64,000 nt of DNA from Deinococcus piscis. Lineage in GTDB: Bacteria > Deinococcota > Deinococci > Deinococcales > Deinococcaceae. This document shows, piece after piece, positions 27,338 to 35,516 of this stretch. Below the pieces are notes generated by a model, which was not told the DNA's origin, did not search any database, and worked only from the letters and a program-made list of their open reading frames with translations. How positions within the stretch are numbered: the stretch's first letter is position 1; each line of letters opens with the position of its first letter. A program made the position numbers and the translations under genes. The stretch spans positions 1 to 64,000 of the forward strand of contig NZ_BNAL01000009.1 of the NCBI RefSeq assembly GCF_014653275.1, read 5' to 3'.

Positions 27338-28282
27338 ATGACCGCTAAGCCAGAGACTCCTCCCTCATCTCCGCCCCGGCCCTGGCCACTGCCGCGGCGC
27401 TGGCTGCTGAACTTCGGCAGTGTTTACCTGGCGGGTTACTTTCTGCTGGCTGGGCAAACCCTGTGCCTACCGCCGGACGCCCGGCAATAGCTGCACAGCG
27501 CTGTGGGCAGGCTCTATGAAGCTGCGCTCGGACAGTCCTGGCCCCCGCTGAGGCCCACCGGAAGCGGTGACACGGCGCTTGACTGGATGTTTTTCGGTCT
27601 GCTGTTCCTGGCAGCGCTGGCCGGGGGCACCCTCTGGACCGCCCTGCAAAAGCGCCTGCCTGCCTGGCAAGTTCCCGCACTGAGTGGATTCCTGCGCTTT
27701 TTTCTGGCAGCGTGGCTGCTCAGCTATGGCCTGATCAAGTTCAACTTTGGGCAGTTCGGACTGCTGCATGCCGAGCAGCTGGACACCACCTACGGCGAGT
27801 CCAGCCCCATGGGCCTACTGTGGCGCTTCATGGCGGCCAGTCCGGGCTATCAGTGGCTGGCCGGACTGGCGGAAGTGCTGCCCGCGCTGCTGCTGCACCG
27901 GCGCACAGTTACGCTGGGCGCACTGCTCTCCAGCGTCACCCTCACCAACATTGTTGCCCTGAACCTGCTGTATGACGTGCCCGTCAAGCTGTTCAGCGGG
28001 CACCTGCTGCTGGCCGCACTGATCCTGGCCGCTGCTGAGTGGCCCCGGCTGTGGGCTTTTGCGCGTGGCGAGGCGGTGCCCGCCAGGCAGGCACGCCGGC
28101 AACCTGCCGTCTTCCGCTGGGGGAGCTGGCTGCTAACCGCCCTGGTCCTGGTGACCGCTGGCCTCCACGCCAAGCAGGGCCTTGGAGAACTGGCCGAGTA
28201 CCGGGCCGACCCGGCCAACTCGCAGACCCGCTTGCAGACGCGGGGCTTTCATCCCATCAGCCCGGAGCCGTTCAGCCGCTAG
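27338..28282 (+). pseudogene. DoxX-like membrane protein gene interrupted by an in-frame TAG
   Basis: ATG 27338 starts a frame with 50 codons (RRWLLNFGSVYLAGYFLL) and then TAG at 27488-27490. The same frame continues for 263 more codons with the features of a multi-pass membrane family: PTGSGDT, LSYGLIKFNFGQFG, GESSPMGLLWRFMAASPGYQWLAGLAEVLPALLL and LTNIVALNLLYDVPVKL. The first segment looks like the missing N-terminal helix, so a single change such as CAG to TAG broke one gene. A GTG at 27503 could start a shortened product lacking that helix. Sequencing error is possible. Confidence 0.65.
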
Positions 28283-28352
28283 CATTCAGAGTTGCTGTGG
28301 CGTCCAGAGGCACTGCACCGCCAGAGCGCAGCACGCAGGACACCACGAAAAG

Positions 28353-28375
28353 GGCCGGGGCTATAGCTCCCGGCC
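28353..28375 (-). terminator. Terminator of the saccharopine-dehydrogenase-like gene
   Basis: GGCCGGG and CCCGGCC enclose a nine-base loop, and on the minus strand CTTTTCG follows. It is placed about 40 bases after the stop codon at 28417. Confidence 0.7.
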
Positions 28376-28416
28376 TCCTGTCTTCCTTAGACCCTTGGAC
28401 GCGGCGAATGCCGTCC

Positions 28417-29634
28417 TCAGTCCTTCACCAGCTCCACGCCGCTCAGTTCGCTCAGCGGCAGGCCCCACTGGTTCATCGCGTCAAAGAAGGGGTCGGGGTC
28501 GAGCTGTTCCACGTTCCAGACGCCGGGCTGCATCCAGTCACCCCGCAGCATCAGCATCGCGCCAATCATGGCGGGCACGCCGGTGGTGTAGCTCACGCCC
28601 TGCGCCTGCACCTCGCGGTAGCACTCGGCGTGGTCCTTGACGTTGTAGACGAAGTGAACCTTGGGCTGGCCGTCTTTGCCGGTGCCCTTGACCTGGACGC
28701 CGATGCAGGTCTGGCCCGTGTAGCCTGCCGCGAGCGATTCGGGCGCAGGCAGCACGGCCTTCAGAAACTCAATCGGGGCGATTTGCTGACCACGGAAGTC
28801 AATCGGCTCAATGGAGGTCATGCCAATGCCTTCGAGCACGTTCAGGTGCTTGATGTACGCCTCCCCAAAGGTCATCCAGAAGCGGGCACGCTTGATGGTC
28901 GGGAAGTGCTTGACGATGGATTCCAGTTCTTCGTGGTACAGCACGTAGCTCTTGCGGGTCGCCACGTTGGGGTAGTAGATGTCCTGGCTGATTTCCAGCG
29001 GCTGGGTTTCGACCCACTCACCATTCTCGAAGTAGCGCCCGTTGGCGGTGATTTCGCGGATGTTGATTTCGGGGTTGAAGTTGGTGGCGAACGCCTTGCC
29101 GTGGTTGCCGTTGTTGCAGTCCACGATGTCGAGGTACTGCATTTCGGAAAAGTGGTGCTTGGCGTGGTAGGCGGTCATCGCCTGGGTCGCGCCGGGGTCG
29201 AAGCCGCAGCCCAGCAGCGCCATGAGGCCCTTTTCCCTGAACTTGTCCTGGTAGGCCCACTGCCACGAGTACTCGAACTTCGCCACGTCCTTCGGCTCGT
29301 AGTTGGCGGTGTCCAGGTAATGCACGCCGGTTTCCAGGCAGGCGTCCATGATGGTCAGGTCCTGGTAGGGCAGCGCGAGGTTGATGACCATTTCGGGGCC
29401 GAAGCCCTGAATCAGTTCCACCAGCGCGGGCACGTTGTCGGCGTCCACAGTGGCAGTGCTGAATTTGGTCTTGGAGTCGGGGAAATGCTCGTGGATTTCG
29501 GCCACGATCTTGTCGGCCTTGCTGACCGTGCGGGTGGCGATCAGGACTTCGCTGAAGACTTCGTCGTTCTGGGCGCACTTCTTGGCGGTGACGTTGGCGA
29601 CCCCACCGGCTCCGATGATGATGACTTTACTCAT
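28417..29634 (-). CDS. Saccharopine dehydrogenase family protein (carboxynorspermidine synthase-like)
   Basis: 405 residues starting MSKVIIIGAGGVANVTAKKC, a Rossmann dinucleotide motif. Family features are NLALPYQDLTIMDACLETGVHYLDTANYE near residue 83 and LLGCGFDPGATQAMTAYH near residue 140. This LYS9-like pattern is shared by carboxynorspermidine synthases, which reduce a Schiff base in polyamine synthesis, and by saccharopine reductases. The exact substrate is uncertain. TAGACT seven bases upstream of ATG 29634 on the minus strand marks a leaderless start. It is divergent from the aminotransferase. Confidence 0.85.
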   Translation of the reverse strand: MSKVIIIGAGGVANVTAKKCAQNDEVFSEVLIATRTVSKADKIVAEIHEHFPDSKTKFSTATVDADNVPALVELIQGFGPEMVINLALPYQDLTIMDACLETGVHYLDTANYEPKDVAKFEYSWQWAYQDKFREKGLMALLGCGFDPGATQAMTAYHAKHHFSEMQYLDIVDCNNGNHGKAFATNFNPEINIREITANGRYFENGEWVETQPLEISQDIYYPNVATRKSYVLYHEELESIVKHFPTIKRARFWMTFGEAYIKHLNVLEGIGMTSIEPIDFRGQQIAPIEFLKAVLPAPESLAAGYTGQTCIGVQVKGTGKDGQPKVHFVYNVKDHAECYREVQAQGVSYTTGVPAMIGAMLMLRGDWMQPGVWNVEQLDPDPFFDAMNQWGLPLSELSGVELVKD

Positions 29635-29710
29635 GAAGCACAGTCTAACGTGACGGGTGAGCAGTGCCCAGGCCCCAGCACTCCCGCAAAAGGCACGGCA
29701 CCTCTGGGCA

Positions 29711-29745
29711 CGCTGGGCAGTTGGGAACGCTGGGCAGTTAGGGAA
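29711..29745 (+). repeat. Tandem 17/18-base direct repeat in a divergent promoter region
   Basis: CGCTGGGCAGTTGGGAA (29711-29727) is followed directly by CGCTGGGCAGTTAGGGAA (29728-29745), with partial copies on both sides (CTGGGCA at 29704 and CGCTTGGAA at 29746). It lies just ahead of the -10 box at 29756, where an activator or repressor could bind. It may also be a neutral tandem duplication. Confidence 0.7.
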
Positions 29746-29755
29746 CGCTTGGAAG

Positions 29756-29761
29756 TACACT
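29756..29761 (+). promoter_or_regulatory. -10 box of leaderless aminotransferase gene
   Basis: TACACT lies seven bases before ATG 29769. No -35 element is visible. The position is occupied by the direct repeats. Confidence 0.7.
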
Positions 29762-29768
29762 GGCAAGC

Positions 29769-31013
29769 ATGACGAGTGCCCAGACCAGTGCCCAGGACGC
29801 CTACGCCGCTTTGCAGCAAAAAGGGCTGCGCCTGAACATGCAGCGCGGGCAGCCCAGTGATCAGGACTTCGGGCTGTCCAACCGCCTGATCGGTGCCCTG
29901 AACGAGCATGACTTTCAGATGGACGGCACCGACCTGCGCAACTACCCCGGCGGTATCCGGGGCCTGCCTTCGGCGCGGGCGCTGGCGGCCAATTATCTGG
30001 ACCTCAAGGACGAAAACGTGATCGTGTGGAACAACTCCAGCCTGGAACTGCAGGGCCTGGTGTTGATGTTCGCGCTGCTGCACGGCCTCCCCGGCGGCCA
30101 GCCCTGGGCCGGGCAGCCGAACAAGATGATCGTGACGGTGCCCGGCTATGACCGGCACTTCAGCCTACTGGAGCATCTGGGCTTCGAGCTGCTGACGGTG
30201 CTGATGCAGCCGGACGGCCCTGACATGGACGCCGTAGAGCGGCTGGCGCAGGACCCCAGCGTGCGCGGCATCGTCTTTGTGCCGACCTATTCCAACCCCA
30301 CCGGAGAGTCCATAAGCCCCGAAAAGGCGGCGCGGCTGGCCGGGCTGAAGGCGGCGGCCCCCGACTTCACCATTTTTGCGGACGACGCTTACCGGGCGCA
30401 CCACCTGTACGCGGAGGACCGCGACGAGCCGGTGAATCTGGTCGCTCTGTGCCGCGACGCCGGGCACCCGAACCGCGCCTTCGTGTATGCCTCGACCTCC
30501 AAAATCACCTTTGCGGGCGCGGGCCTGGGCTTTGTGGGCAGCAGTGAGGACAACATCGCTTGGCTAGGTGAGCACCTGAATGCCCAGAGCATCGGCCCCA
30601 ACAAGTTCGAGCAAGCCCGGCATGTGCGGTTTCTGGAGACTTACTCCGGCGGCTTAGAAGGCCTGATGGCCGAGCACGCCCGCCTGATTGCCCCCAAGTT
30701 TGCAGCAGTAGATGAAATCCTGAGCCGCGAGCTGGGCACCCAGGGCGAGTACGCCACTTGGACCAAGCCCAAAGGCGGGTACTTTATCAGTCTGGACACC
30801 GCCGAGCCAGTCGCCGCCCGCGTGATTGAGCTGGCCGGGCAAGCGGGCATTAGCCTGACGCCTGCGGGCAGCACCTTCCCCAAGGGCCAAGACGATGGCC
30901 GCAATATCCGCCTGGCCCCGACCCGCCCCCCGCTGGAAGAGGTCCGCGAGGCGATGGAAGGCGTGGCCGTGTGCATCCAATTGGCCACCGAGGAATACCG
31001 CAGCCAGAGGTGA
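29769..31013 (+). CDS. PLP-dependent aminotransferase, class Ic aspartate aminotransferase-like
   Basis: 414 residues. The opening LNMQRGQPSDQDFGLSNRL and the segment LRNYPGGIRGLPSARALAANYL near residue 58 match the subgroup typified by the C. glutamicum aspartate aminotransferase rather than classical AspC. The PLP lysine lies in ASTSKITFAGAGLGF near residue 245, and the Asp binding the pyridine nitrogen lies in TIFADDAYRAHHL near residue 205. Amino donor preference cannot be read. It is divergent from the saccharopine-dehydrogenase-like gene. Confidence 0.87.
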   Translation: MTSAQTSAQDAYAALQQKGLRLNMQRGQPSDQDFGLSNRLIGALNEHDFQMDGTDLRNYPGGIRGLPSARALAANYLDLKDENVIVWNNSSLELQGLVLMFALLHGLPGGQPWAGQPNKMIVTVPGYDRHFSLLEHLGFELLTVLMQPDGPDMDAVERLAQDPSVRGIVFVPTYSNPTGESISPEKAARLAGLKAAAPDFTIFADDAYRAHHLYAEDRDEPVNLVALCRDAGHPNRAFVYASTSKITFAGAGLGFVGSSEDNIAWLGEHLNAQSIGPNKFEQARHVRFLETYSGGLEGLMAEHARLIAPKFAAVDEILSRELGTQGEYATWTKPKGGYFISLDTAEPVAARVIELAGQAGISLTPAGSTFPKGQDDGRNIRLAPTRPPLEEVREAMEGVAVCIQLATEEYRSQR

Positions 31014-31020
31014 GACAGCG

Positions 31021-31053
31021 GCGGCGCACAGCCCGGAAATGTGCGCCGCTTCT
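31021..31053 (+). terminator. Terminator of the aminotransferase gene
   Basis: GCGGCGCAC (31021-31029) pairs with GTGCGCCGC (31041-31049), followed by TTCTT, seven bases after the stop codon. Confidence 0.8.
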
Positions 31054-31077
31054 TAACTCCCGTTTCCGGGCGGCTGG

Positions 31078-31164
31078 TACACTGCCTCTATGCCCTGAAC
31101 TGGGTGCGCCTGAGACATATCCCACCAAGCACGCACGAGTGCTGGCGGGAGTTTTTTTTGTTTT
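31078..31164 (+). promoter_or_regulatory. Promoter and short terminated leader (attenuator or small RNA) before the DUF4258 gene
   Basis: TACACT (31078-31083) predicts a transcript start near ATG 31090, which opens the two-codon frame ATG CCC TGA. A strong terminator follows: CCCACCAAGCAC (31121-31132) with GTGCTGGCGGG (31139-31149), one mismatch and one bulge, then eight T, G and TTTT. GTGCG (31104-31108) can pair with CGCAC (31132-31136) and would disrupt the stem. The gene starts 40 bases later. This could be an attenuator for that gene or an independent RNA of about 75 bases. Confidence 0.55.
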
Positions 31165-31201
31165 GGGGGTACTCAGCGGGCGAGTGACCCGGAGGTGAGC
31201 C

Positions 31202-31798
31202 GTGACCAGTCCATCAACGACCATGCCGCTTGAGCTGCTGCAGTCGCTGCGCAGTGAGCTGGCCCGTGCCGAGAAGAAAGAGCGGCGGGAAAAGCGTGAG
31301 GCTCAGGCCCAGGCCGCCGCCAAGGACCGGCCCAAAGCCGTGAAGCCCCAGCGGGAACGCGAACTTGAAGGCATTGACCTGAACGCCCACTCGCTGGCCC
31401 GCGCCCACGAGCGGCTGCGCGACGCCGTCCTGTTCTCGCGCTTTGAGGTGAAGCCCCACGCTGTCGGGCACGCCCGCGCCGAAGGCTTTTTGGAACACGA
31501 CATTACCGACGTACTGATGCGTGGACGGGTGCGCGCCGTGTACCCCGAGGAGCGCCGCTGGCTGGTGTGTGGTTATTTTGAAGCCTGCCGGGTACGGCTG
31601 CCGCTGCATGTGGTGGTGGAGCACCACGCAGACGGTTGGCTAGATATCGTGACGGCGTTCGTGCCCAAGAACCCGCACCACATCATCTCGCGTCAGCGCC
31701 TGGCGGTCATGCTGCGCTACGACGACGAACAGATTCGCGCCCGCACGGCAGTGGCGGGCAACCGGGTAGGGCACCGGGGCAAAGGGCGCTGGCGGTGA
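31202..31798 (+). CDS. DUF4258 domain protein
   Basis: 198 residues. Residues 10-60 are a charged helical region rich in Lys, Arg, Glu and Ala. The C-terminal DUF4258 domain runs from VGHARAEGFLEHDITDVLMRG near residue 90 through LPLHVVVEHH and LDIVTAFVPKN. Relatives are often small toxin-like or unknown proteins, and no function is assigned here. GGAGG at 31191-31195 sets GTG 31202. Its stop overlaps the GTG of the DoxX gene (GTGA). Confidence 0.75.
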   Translation: MTSPSTTMPLELLQSLRSELARAEKKERREKREAQAQAAAKDRPKAVKPQRERELEGIDLNAHSLARAHERLRDAVLFSRFEVKPHAVGHARAEGFLEHDITDVLMRGRVRAVYPEERRWLVCGYFEACRVRLPLHVVVEHHADGWLDIVTAFVPKNPHHIISRQRLAVMLRYDDEQIRARTAVAGNRVGHRGKGRWR

Positions 31799-32313
31799 GC
31801 GCTGTCTCGTCACGCCGCACCGATACAGCGCTGCTGATGCTGCGGCTGCTGCTGGGCGCTCTGCTCACCCTGCGCGGCTACCAGCATCTGTTCGTGGTGG
31901 GCATTGAGGGCACCGCCGCCGAGTGGCGCGGGCTGGGGCTCCCCTTCCCGCTGCTGTTCGCGCCGCTGCTGTCGCTGCTGGAACTGGTCGGCGGCCCACT
32001 GCTGATGCTGGGACTGGCTGTGCGCCCCGTCGCCACCATGAGCACCCTGGCCGTGCTGAGCGTTCTGGTGCTGACACAGGGCGAAAAGATGCTGACACAG
32101 GGCCTGAGCCGTGAACTGCTGGACCGGCTGCTGAACCCGATCATTCAGAACTGGCTGCTCTTGATAGCGGGCACGCTGACCCTGGCGCTGGCGGGAGCTG
32201 GCCGCTTCAGCATAGATGCCCAGCGGCAGCCGTCCCGTCCGGCGGGTCCAGCGGACCATCCACTGGACGCGGTGGCCGAAAGTAGGCCGGTCAAGGGGAA
32301 AAAGAAGCGCTGA
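31795..32313 (+). CDS. DoxX family membrane protein
   Basis: 172 residues with four membrane helices: LLMLRLLLGALLTLRGYQHL near residue 12, LPFPLLFAPLLSLLELVGGPLLMLGL near residue 48, MSTLAVLSVLVL near residue 82 and WLLLIAGTLTLALAGAGRFSID near residue 117. A basic C-terminal tail ends GKKKR. The layout is that of DoxX/DoxD, whose member in actinobacteria works with superoxide dismutase, but no such partner adjoins here. The start is the GTG overlapping the upstream stop; a longer frame would overlap that gene heavily. Confidence 0.8.
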   Translation: MSAVSSRRTDTALLMLRLLLGALLTLRGYQHLFVVGIEGTAAEWRGLGLPFPLLFAPLLSLLELVGGPLLMLGLAVRPVATMSTLAVLSVLVLTQGEKMLTQGLSRELLDRLLNPIIQNWLLLIAGTLTLALAGAGRFSIDAQRQPSRPAGPADHPLDAVAESRPVKGKKKR

Positions 32314-32364
32314 TGGTTGATAGCGGTGTGGTTGATGGCAGCGGCGTCCTTCTTCCACCAACCA

Positions 32365-32742
32365 TCACTCCTGATGCATGCCGTCCAGATAGAGCCAGCG
32401 GCCTGAGTCATCCTGCACGAAGCGGCTGTCTTCATGCATGGTGTGCTTGCGTCCATCTTCCTGGAAGCGGGCGCTGAAGCGGACGCGGTCTGCTGCCGCA
32501 CTGTGAATGGTCAGGCCCAGCCAGCGGGTGCCGCCCAGGTCCAGCGTTGCCGGGCGGGTGGACGGGTGCCAGGTCGCCCGCAGATAAGCAGCGTCTTGCA
32601 GCACGAACGCCGTGTAGCGCGAACGCATCAGCGCCTCTGGGGTTTCGGCGGGGCACTCACCGCTCAGGCGGGGGCCGCAGCAGACAGCAAAGCTGCGGCC
32701 AGAACCACAGGGACAGGGCTTGAAGGGTGGATAGGACACCAT
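32365..32742 (-). CDS. YchJ-like SEC-C motif protein (UPF0225)
   Basis: 125 residues beginning MVSYPPFKPCPCGSGRSFAVCCGP, the zinc-binding SEC-C motif. The YchJ core follows: PEALMRSRYTAFVLQDAAYLRATWHPSTRP and VRFSARFQEDGRKHTMHEDSRFVQ near residue 88. The function of the family is unknown. The start follows a TAAGCT box seven bases upstream on the minus strand, and an open frame to 32850 is not needed. It is convergent with the DoxX gene and divergent from gltX. Confidence 0.9.
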   Translation of the reverse strand: MVSYPPFKPCPCGSGRSFAVCCGPRLSGECPAETPEALMRSRYTAFVLQDAAYLRATWHPSTRPATLDLGGTRWLGLTIHSAAADRVRFSARFQEDGRKHTMHEDSRFVQDDSGRWLYLDGMHQE

Positions 32743-32941
32743 GCTGCCGAGCTTACGGCAATTCGGCGTAGGCAAACTGGCCCATCCTTCACCCATGCTG
32801 CCGCAGCAGCTCAAACAACACCTGCCGAGGCCATGCCGCTGCGCCCCCAAAGTCTGGCCCGGTTGGGGCTACAGCAACCCGACCAGCTGCCAGCGTAGGC
32901 TTGTATCCCGGCGGAGACCCGCCAGGGCAAAAGGTCCACGC

Positions 32942-32947
32942 TATGCT
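32942..32947 (+). promoter_or_regulatory. -10 box of gltX
   Basis: TATGCT lies eight bases before ATG 32956, giving a leaderless or nearly leaderless mRNA. Confidence 0.6.
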
Positions 32948-32955
32948 GTCTCCCG

Positions 32956-34401
32956 ATGTCTGACCAAGCTGCCGTCACCCGTATCGCTCCCAGTCCCACC
33001 GGCGACCCCCATGTGGGCACCGCCTATCAGGCGCTGTTCAACTCGGTGTTTGCCCGCCAGCAGGGTGGCCGGTTCATTGTCCGGATCGAGGACACGGACC
33101 GCAACCGCTACAACGCGGCCAGCGAGGGGCGCATTCTGGACATGCTCGACTGGCTGGGCATCGAGCCCGACGCCAGCCCCCGCCGCGAGGACGAGCGCGG
33201 GCCCTACACCCAGTCACAGCGGGCCGAGCTGCACCGGGGCTACGCCATGCAGCTGCTGGAGTCGGGCGCTGCCTACCGCGCCTTTGACACCCCGGAGGAA
33301 CTGGAAGAACGCCGCCGGGCTGCCGAAGAGCGCAAAGACTCGTATCTGGGCTATGACCGGCGTGACCGGGCCCTGACCCGCGAGGAATCGGACCGCCGCG
33401 CCGCCGCTGGCGAGGAGTTCGTGATTCGCCTCAAAGCTCCGCTGGAAGGCCAAACCGTGGTGCGTGACCGCCTGCGCGGCGAAGTGGTGTTCGACAATGC
33501 CCAGCTGGACGACAAAGTGCTGCTCAAGCGCGACGGCTTTCCCACCTACCACCTGGCGGCGATGGTGGATGACCACCTGATGGGCGTGACCCACGTGATT
33601 CGCGCCGAGGAGTGGCTGACCTCAACCCCCATCCACAAGCTGATTCTGGAAGGGCTGGGCTGGCAGGAGCCGGAATGGATCCACACGCCCTGGCTGCTCT
33701 CAAGTGGCGGCAAGAAATATTCCAAGCGCCGGGGCGACCCCAGTGTGGAGGACTTCCGCCGCATGGGGATTTTGCCGGGAGCGCTGCTGAACTACCTGGG
33801 CATGATGGGCTGGAGCATGCCGAATGGCGAGGAAGTATTCAGCGTGGACGACATGGTGCGCGAGTTCAGCTGGGACCGCGTCAGCCTGGGCGGCTCGACC
33901 TTTGACGTGACCAAGCTGAAGTGGCTGAACGGCAAGTACCTGCGCGAAGTCCTGAGTGCAGACGAAGTCGTAGAGCGCGTAAAGGCCTACCTGAGCGAGT
34001 TCGGCGCAGGACTGCCCACAGACGACGAGGCCTACTTTGCCGCTGTGGTCCGCTTGATGATTCCGCGCCTGGAGACGCTGGGAGACTTCAGCGAGATGAC
34101 CGGATATTTCTGGACCGACGACTACGCCACCGATGAGAAAGCCGCCAAAGCTCTGGCGCAGGCCGCCGACCTGCTCCCTGACCTGCGTGCGGCCCTGGAA
34201 GGCGTGAACGACTGGACCGCCGACAGTATCAAGCACGCCTTGCACGAGTACGCCGAAGCCCACGAGCTGAAGCTGGGCAAGGTGATGCCCCCAGTCCGCG
34301 CCGCTGTGGCGGGCACCATGCAGAGTCCGGACCTGGCCGAACTGCTGGAAGTGCTGGGGCGCGAGCGGGTACTGGCGCGGCTGGCACGGGCGGGGGGCTA
34401 A
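32956..34401 (+). CDS. gltX: Glutamyl-tRNA synthetase
   Basis: A class I synthetase of 481 residues. The HIGH-equivalent is PSPTGDPHVGTAYQALFN near residue 10, with HVGT in place of HIGH. The KMSKS-equivalent is KKYSKRRG near residue 252. The catalytic domain also shows VRIEDTDRNRYNAAS near residue 38 and HVIRAEEWLTSTPIHKLI near residue 215. The C-terminal third is the helical anticodon-binding domain. No leader peptide or T-box precedes it, in contrast to aspS2 and valS. Confidence 0.95.
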   Translation: MSDQAAVTRIAPSPTGDPHVGTAYQALFNSVFARQQGGRFIVRIEDTDRNRYNAASEGRILDMLDWLGIEPDASPRREDERGPYTQSQRAELHRGYAMQLLESGAAYRAFDTPEELEERRRAAEERKDSYLGYDRRDRALTREESDRRAAAGEEFVIRLKAPLEGQTVVRDRLRGEVVFDNAQLDDKVLLKRDGFPTYHLAAMVDDHLMGVTHVIRAEEWLTSTPIHKLILEGLGWQEPEWIHTPWLLSSGGKKYSKRRGDPSVEDFRRMGILPGALLNYLGMMGWSMPNGEEVFSVDDMVREFSWDRVSLGGSTFDVTKLKWLNGKYLREVLSADEVVERVKAYLSEFGAGLPTDDEAYFAAVVRLMIPRLETLGDFSEMTGYFWTDDYATDEKAAKALAQAADLLPDLRAALEGVNDWTADSIKHALHEYAEAHELKLGKVMPPVRAAVAGTMQSPDLAELLEVLGRERVLARLARAGG

Positions 34402-34407
34402 AAGCTA

Positions 34408-34449
34408 AAGGCAGGTGGCAGGCCAGCGGCTCCCTGCCTTCTGCTTTCT
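34408..34449 (+). terminator. Probable weak gltX terminator
   Basis: AAGGCAGG (34408-34415) pairs with CCTGCCTT (34433-34440), followed by the pyrimidine-rich CTGCTTTCTT. The loop is 17 bases. It is less convincing than the other terminators here. Confidence 0.45.
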
Positions 34450-34474
34450 TCCTTCTGCCCTACACTGACCCTCA

Positions 34475-35470
34475 ATGCGCCCCCACCTCCAACAGATGGC
34501 CCTATCGCTGCTACCCGACCCTGCTGCGGCGTCTCGTCCCGAACTGCGCGCCTTTTATGACATGCTGCGCGACTACCCTGAGCGCGGCGGCAAGGGCCTG
34601 CGCTCGGAGCTGCTGCTGCTCTCGGCGCGGGCACATGGGCTGGCAGAGGGCAGCCCCGGGTGGGAGCGGGCACTGTGGCTGGCGGCGGCGCTGGAGCTGT
34701 TTCAGAACTGGGTGCTGATTCACGATGACATCGTGGACGATTCGGACGAGCGGCGCGGCGCACCTGCACTACACAAGCTGCATGGTGTGTCGCTCGCGCT
34801 CAACACTGGCGACGCCCTGCACGCCTATATGTGGGCGGCGGTGCAGCGGGCAGGGCTAGAAGGGGGCTTCAGGGAGTTCCTGAGCATGATTCACCGCACC
34901 GCTGAGGGCCAGCATCTGGACGTGAGCTGGGTGGAGCACGGCGAATGGCACCTGACCCCAGACGATTATCTGGACATGGTGCGGCTCAAGACCGGCTTTT
35001 ATACCATCGTGACCCCGCTGCGGCTGGGAGCGCTGGCGGCTGGGCAACCGCCGCACCCCGACTTTGAACCGGCGGGCCTGGCACTGGGCGCGGCTTTTCA
35101 GATTCGGGACGATGTGCTGAACCTGACCGGCGACCCGGCCAAATACGGCAAGGAAATCGGCGGCGACCTGCTGGAAGGCAAGCGCACGCTGGTAGTACTG
35201 CACTGGCTCCAGCACGCCCACGAAACCCGCCGCCACATCTTCTTGGACCAGATGCGCCAGTCACGGACGGACAAGGACCCGGCCATCATCTCGGACCTGC
35301 TCGGCTGGCTTCTGGAGAGCGACTCTATCGAATACGCTCAGCAGTTTGCCGGTGCCGAGGCGGCGCGGGGGCTGACGCTGCTACGCGGGGCACTGGTGCA
35401 GGCTCCAGACCAGAGCGCCGCCAGCGAACTCCTGGCCTTGATGGACACCCTGACCCGCCGCGAAGCCTGA
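34475..35470 (+). CDS. Polyprenyl (geranylgeranyl-type) diphosphate synthase
   Basis: A trans-isoprenyl diphosphate synthase of 331 residues for carotenoid, quinone or lipid precursors. The first aspartate-rich motif is HDDIVDDSDERRG near residue 87. The chain-binding GGKGLRSELLLLSA is near residue 36. The second motif is FQIRDDVLNLTGDPAKYGKEIGGDLLEGKRT near residue 208, as DDVLN. Product chain length cannot be fixed by eye. TACACT (34461-34466) lies eight bases before the ATG. Confidence 0.9.
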   Translation: MRPHLQQMALSLLPDPAAASRPELRAFYDMLRDYPERGGKGLRSELLLLSARAHGLAEGSPGWERALWLAAALELFQNWVLIHDDIVDDSDERRGAPALHKLHGVSLALNTGDALHAYMWAAVQRAGLEGGFREFLSMIHRTAEGQHLDVSWVEHGEWHLTPDDYLDMVRLKTGFYTIVTPLRLGALAAGQPPHPDFEPAGLALGAAFQIRDDVLNLTGDPAKYGKEIGGDLLEGKRTLVVLHWLQHAHETRRHIFLDQMRQSRTDKDPAIISDLLGWLLESDSIEYAQQFAGAEAARGLTLLRGALVQAPDQSAASELLALMDTLTRREA

Positions 35471-35483
35471 ACCCGGAGCGTCC

Positions 35484-35516
35484 TCAAACCCAGTGCCTTC
35501 AAACCCAGTGCCCTCA
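35484..35516. repeat. Short direct repeat between convergent genes
   Basis: TCAAACCCAGTGCC occurs twice in immediate succession, with TCAAA again after it, a 16-base period covering the gap between the polyprenyl synthase and the envC-like gene. No stem-loop or T-run is present. Confidence 0.6.

Noticed and set aside
28039..29772. 577-codon plus-strand frame
   Set aside because: Antisense to the saccharopine-dehydrogenase-like gene, with no recognisable domain.
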